Origin: Syntrophaceae bacterium UBA2192
GTDB lineage: Bacteria; Desulfobacterota; Syntrophia; Syntrophales; UBA2192
Reading direction: 5' to 3'
Assembly (NCBI GenBank): GCA_002327315.1
Contig: DCVI01000141.1
Coordinates: 2,020 to 17,212 of the forward strand
DNA: 15,193 nucleotides
In this document: piece by piece, positions 13,967 to 15,193 of the stretch
How positions within the stretch are numbered: the first letter of the stretch is position 1
Layout of the letters: every line of letters starts with the position of its first letter
Notes under the pieces: generated by a model
Told to the model about the DNA's origin: nothing
Database searches by the model: none
Seen by the model: only the letters and a program-made list of their open reading frames with translations
Program-made: the position numbers and the translations under genes

Positions 13967-14887
13967 ATGAAGAAGGGGCAGTCATTCAGGAAATTGTTCA
14001 TCGTTTTTGTTGCGGCAGCCGTGCTCGTTGGTCCGGCTGTCCTTGCGGGGCCGGCTTTCGCCACCGAGGGCGGAGGCGGGGCCTACCCGAACGGCGCAGA
14101 GGACTTCATGGCGGGGGCGCTGCCGCCGCCGGGGACCTATTTCAAGAATTACCTGGTCTACTACACGTCCTCGAATTTCAAAGACAATAACGGCAATGAC
14201 CTCATCCCCGATTTCAAGCTGAAGGCGGCGGCCGAGGTGCTCCGGTTCATCCACGTGACCAACTACAAGATCCTCGGGGCCGACTGGGCCGTTCATGCCT
14301 TTATTCCCCTGGCTTATCAGGACGTGACACTCGGCGGCCGGAGCGACGACCGCTTCGGGCTGGGCGACATCATTATCGACCCGATCATCCTCGGCTGGCA
14401 TTCCAAGAACTTCCACGTCACGACGGGCGTCGACATCTACCTCCCCACCGGCAACTACGACCAGACCCACCTGGCCAACATCGGTCGCAACTACTGGACC
14501 TTCGAGCCCATCGTCGCCTTCACGTACCTGAGCGACGGCGGGTTCGAGATCTCCGCCAAGTTCATGTACGATTTCAACACGGAGAACAACGACACGAATT
14601 ACCAGTCGGGCCAGGAGTTCCACGTAGACTACACCATCGGCTACCATATCAACAAACAGTGGGCCGTCGGGGTGGGGGGCTACTACTACCAGCAGATAAC
14701 GGATGACGAGCTGAACGGCGCGACCGTTTCGTCCGACGGGTTCAAGGGAAAGGTGTACTCCATCGGTCCCGTGGCGCAGTACAACTACAAGAACATGAGC
14801 TTCACGGCGAAGTGGCAGTACGAGTTCGATGCGGAGAACAAACCCGAGGGCAACAAGTTCTGGCTCAACTTCGTCTATGCATTCTAA
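13967..14887 (+). CDS. Outer-membrane channel, phenol MetA degradation (SphA-like) family
   Basis: The start at 13967 is chosen because AGGAGG lies at 13951-13956 and a signal peptide begins there (306 residues). Signal residues 1-32: KKGQSFRKLF, a hydrophobic stretch, then GPAFA before TEGGGG. The mature chain has beta-barrel features: alternating aromatic strands, a Phe at the end (FWLNFVYAF) as in proteins inserted by BAM, and the family pattern GDIIIDPIILGWHSKNFHV, GVDIYLPTGNYD, and NYWTFEPIVAFTYL. Members (Pfam Phenol_MetA_deg) are thought to import or pass hydrophobic aromatic compounds; this is weakly proven. The TAXI/nitroreductase/dioxygenase group several kb away could supply the pathway. 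Expression is probably controlled by the Trp attenuator upstream. It ends in a strong terminator with a group II intron behind it. Confidence 0.87.
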   Translation: MKKGQSFRKLFIVFVAAAVLVGPAVLAGPAFATEGGGGAYPNGAEDFMAGALPPPGTYFKNYLVYYTSSNFKDNNGNDLIPDFKLKAAAEVLRFIHVTNYKILGADWAVHAFIPLAYQDVTLGGRSDDRFGLGDIIIDPIILGWHSKNFHVTTGVDIYLPTGNYDQTHLANIGRNYWTFEPIVAFTYLSDGGFEISAKFMYDFNTENNDTNYQSGQEFHVDYTIGYHINKQWAVGVGGYYYQQITDDELNGATVSSDGFKGKVYSIGPVAQYNYKNMSFTAKWQYEFDAENKPEGNKFWLNFVYAF

Positions 14888-14891
14888 CCGA

Positions 14892-14930
14892 AAGGGGCCG
14901 CCTGCAGGACGCAGGCGGCCCCTTCGTTCT
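14892..14930 (+). terminator. Terminator hairpin of the channel gene and intron target
   Basis: A perfect 14-bp stem, 14892-14905 with 14911-14924, with a 5-base loop (AGGAC), lies 4 bases after the channel gene stop. The following TTCGTTCTT is not a classic T-run but is T-rich. The intron boundary comes directly after it. Confidence 0.82.
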
Positions 14931-14931
14931 T

Positions 14932-15193
14932 GTGCGCCCAGCATGGGCGCAATCTTGGAGGTGCAAGTCCTCCCACGAGTTGACCACAGCGAGTGAAGCG
15001 AGCCGCAAGGGCGTCCGGGCGACCGGGGGTCTGGAGGAAGCGGGGAGCGAAACCGCGGGCCGACGAACAGAAACCGGATATAAGGCGACGCCCGGCAGGG
15101 CGAGCGGGAAAGAGACCGCAAAGCTCTCGTGGTCAAAGCCAAGGCGGCGTAAATCCGGCGGCCGTGCGGGGAAGGATTGCGTTCTTACCTGGG
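14932..15193 (+). mobile_element. Group II intron, 5' part, probably class C (runs off the window)
   Basis: GTGCG at 14932 is the conserved 5' end of group II introns. It is followed by segments typical of domain I: GCGCCCAGCATGGGCGC as a first hairpin, then GAGGTGCAAGTCCTCC, AGCGAGTGAAGCGAGCCGCAAGGGCG and ATATAAGGCGACGCCC. No long + strand reading frame appears in this part, as expected for the RNA domains before the intron-encoded reverse transcriptase. Insertion directly after a terminator hairpin is the habit of class C introns. The 3' half and the reverse transcriptase lie beyond the window. Confidence 0.8.

Noticed and set aside
13982..15142. A 386-residue minus-strand frame
   Set aside because: Antisense to the outer-membrane channel and the group II intron RNA; no protein pattern.

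Overview
The window looks like GC-rich bacterial chromosome. The best guess is a Desulfobacterota (former Deltaproteobacteria) or similar Gram-negative anaerobe. This is inferred from the gene mix: a Spy/CpxP-like periplasmic protein, a lipoprotein, a DUF3300 protein, a membrane-anchored TAXI binding protein, a DivIVA-domain protein in a Gram-negative setting, an outer-membrane channel of the phenol MetA family, and a group II intron placed after a terminator. No rRNA, tRNA, CRISPR array or replication origin was seen.

Layout. Positions 1-1714 (+) carry the end of a Spy/CpxP-like gene, a lipoprotein with an internal duplication and an Hsp20. Positions 2149-3338 (+) hold a TPR-type exported protein broken by a frameshift. 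It converges on a DUF3300 protein (3386-4846, -). From 5174 to 10374 (+) there is a tightly spaced run: Tat-exported dienelactone-hydrolase-like enzyme, TAXI binding protein, MFS exporter, nitroreductase and a YgiD-type dioxygenase. A small exported protein follows at 10518. This set suggests uptake, transformation and export of small, perhaps aromatic, compounds. On the minus strand, 12314-10842 holds a flavodoxin-like protein with four clustered cysteines, an EcsC-like protein and a small hypothetical. Upstream of these is a DivIVA-domain coiled-coil protein (13511-12501, -).

The most interesting part is 13675-13966. A promoter with a perfect -35 box and an extended -10 is followed by a 25-codon open frame with a good ribosome-binding site and four consecutive Trp codons. 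After it come two strong intrinsic terminators, and then an outer-membrane channel gene at 13967. The RNA segments are complementary in an alternating chain (1:2, 2:3, 3:4, 4:5, 5:6), as expected for a ribosome-mediated tryptophan attenuator. Here, however, there are two terminators in series and the gene downstream is not a trp biosynthesis gene. I have not seen this arrangement described.

The channel gene ends in a 14-bp terminator hairpin. Immediately after it the 5' end of a group II intron begins (GTGCG at 14932), in the position typical of class C introns. The intron runs off the window.
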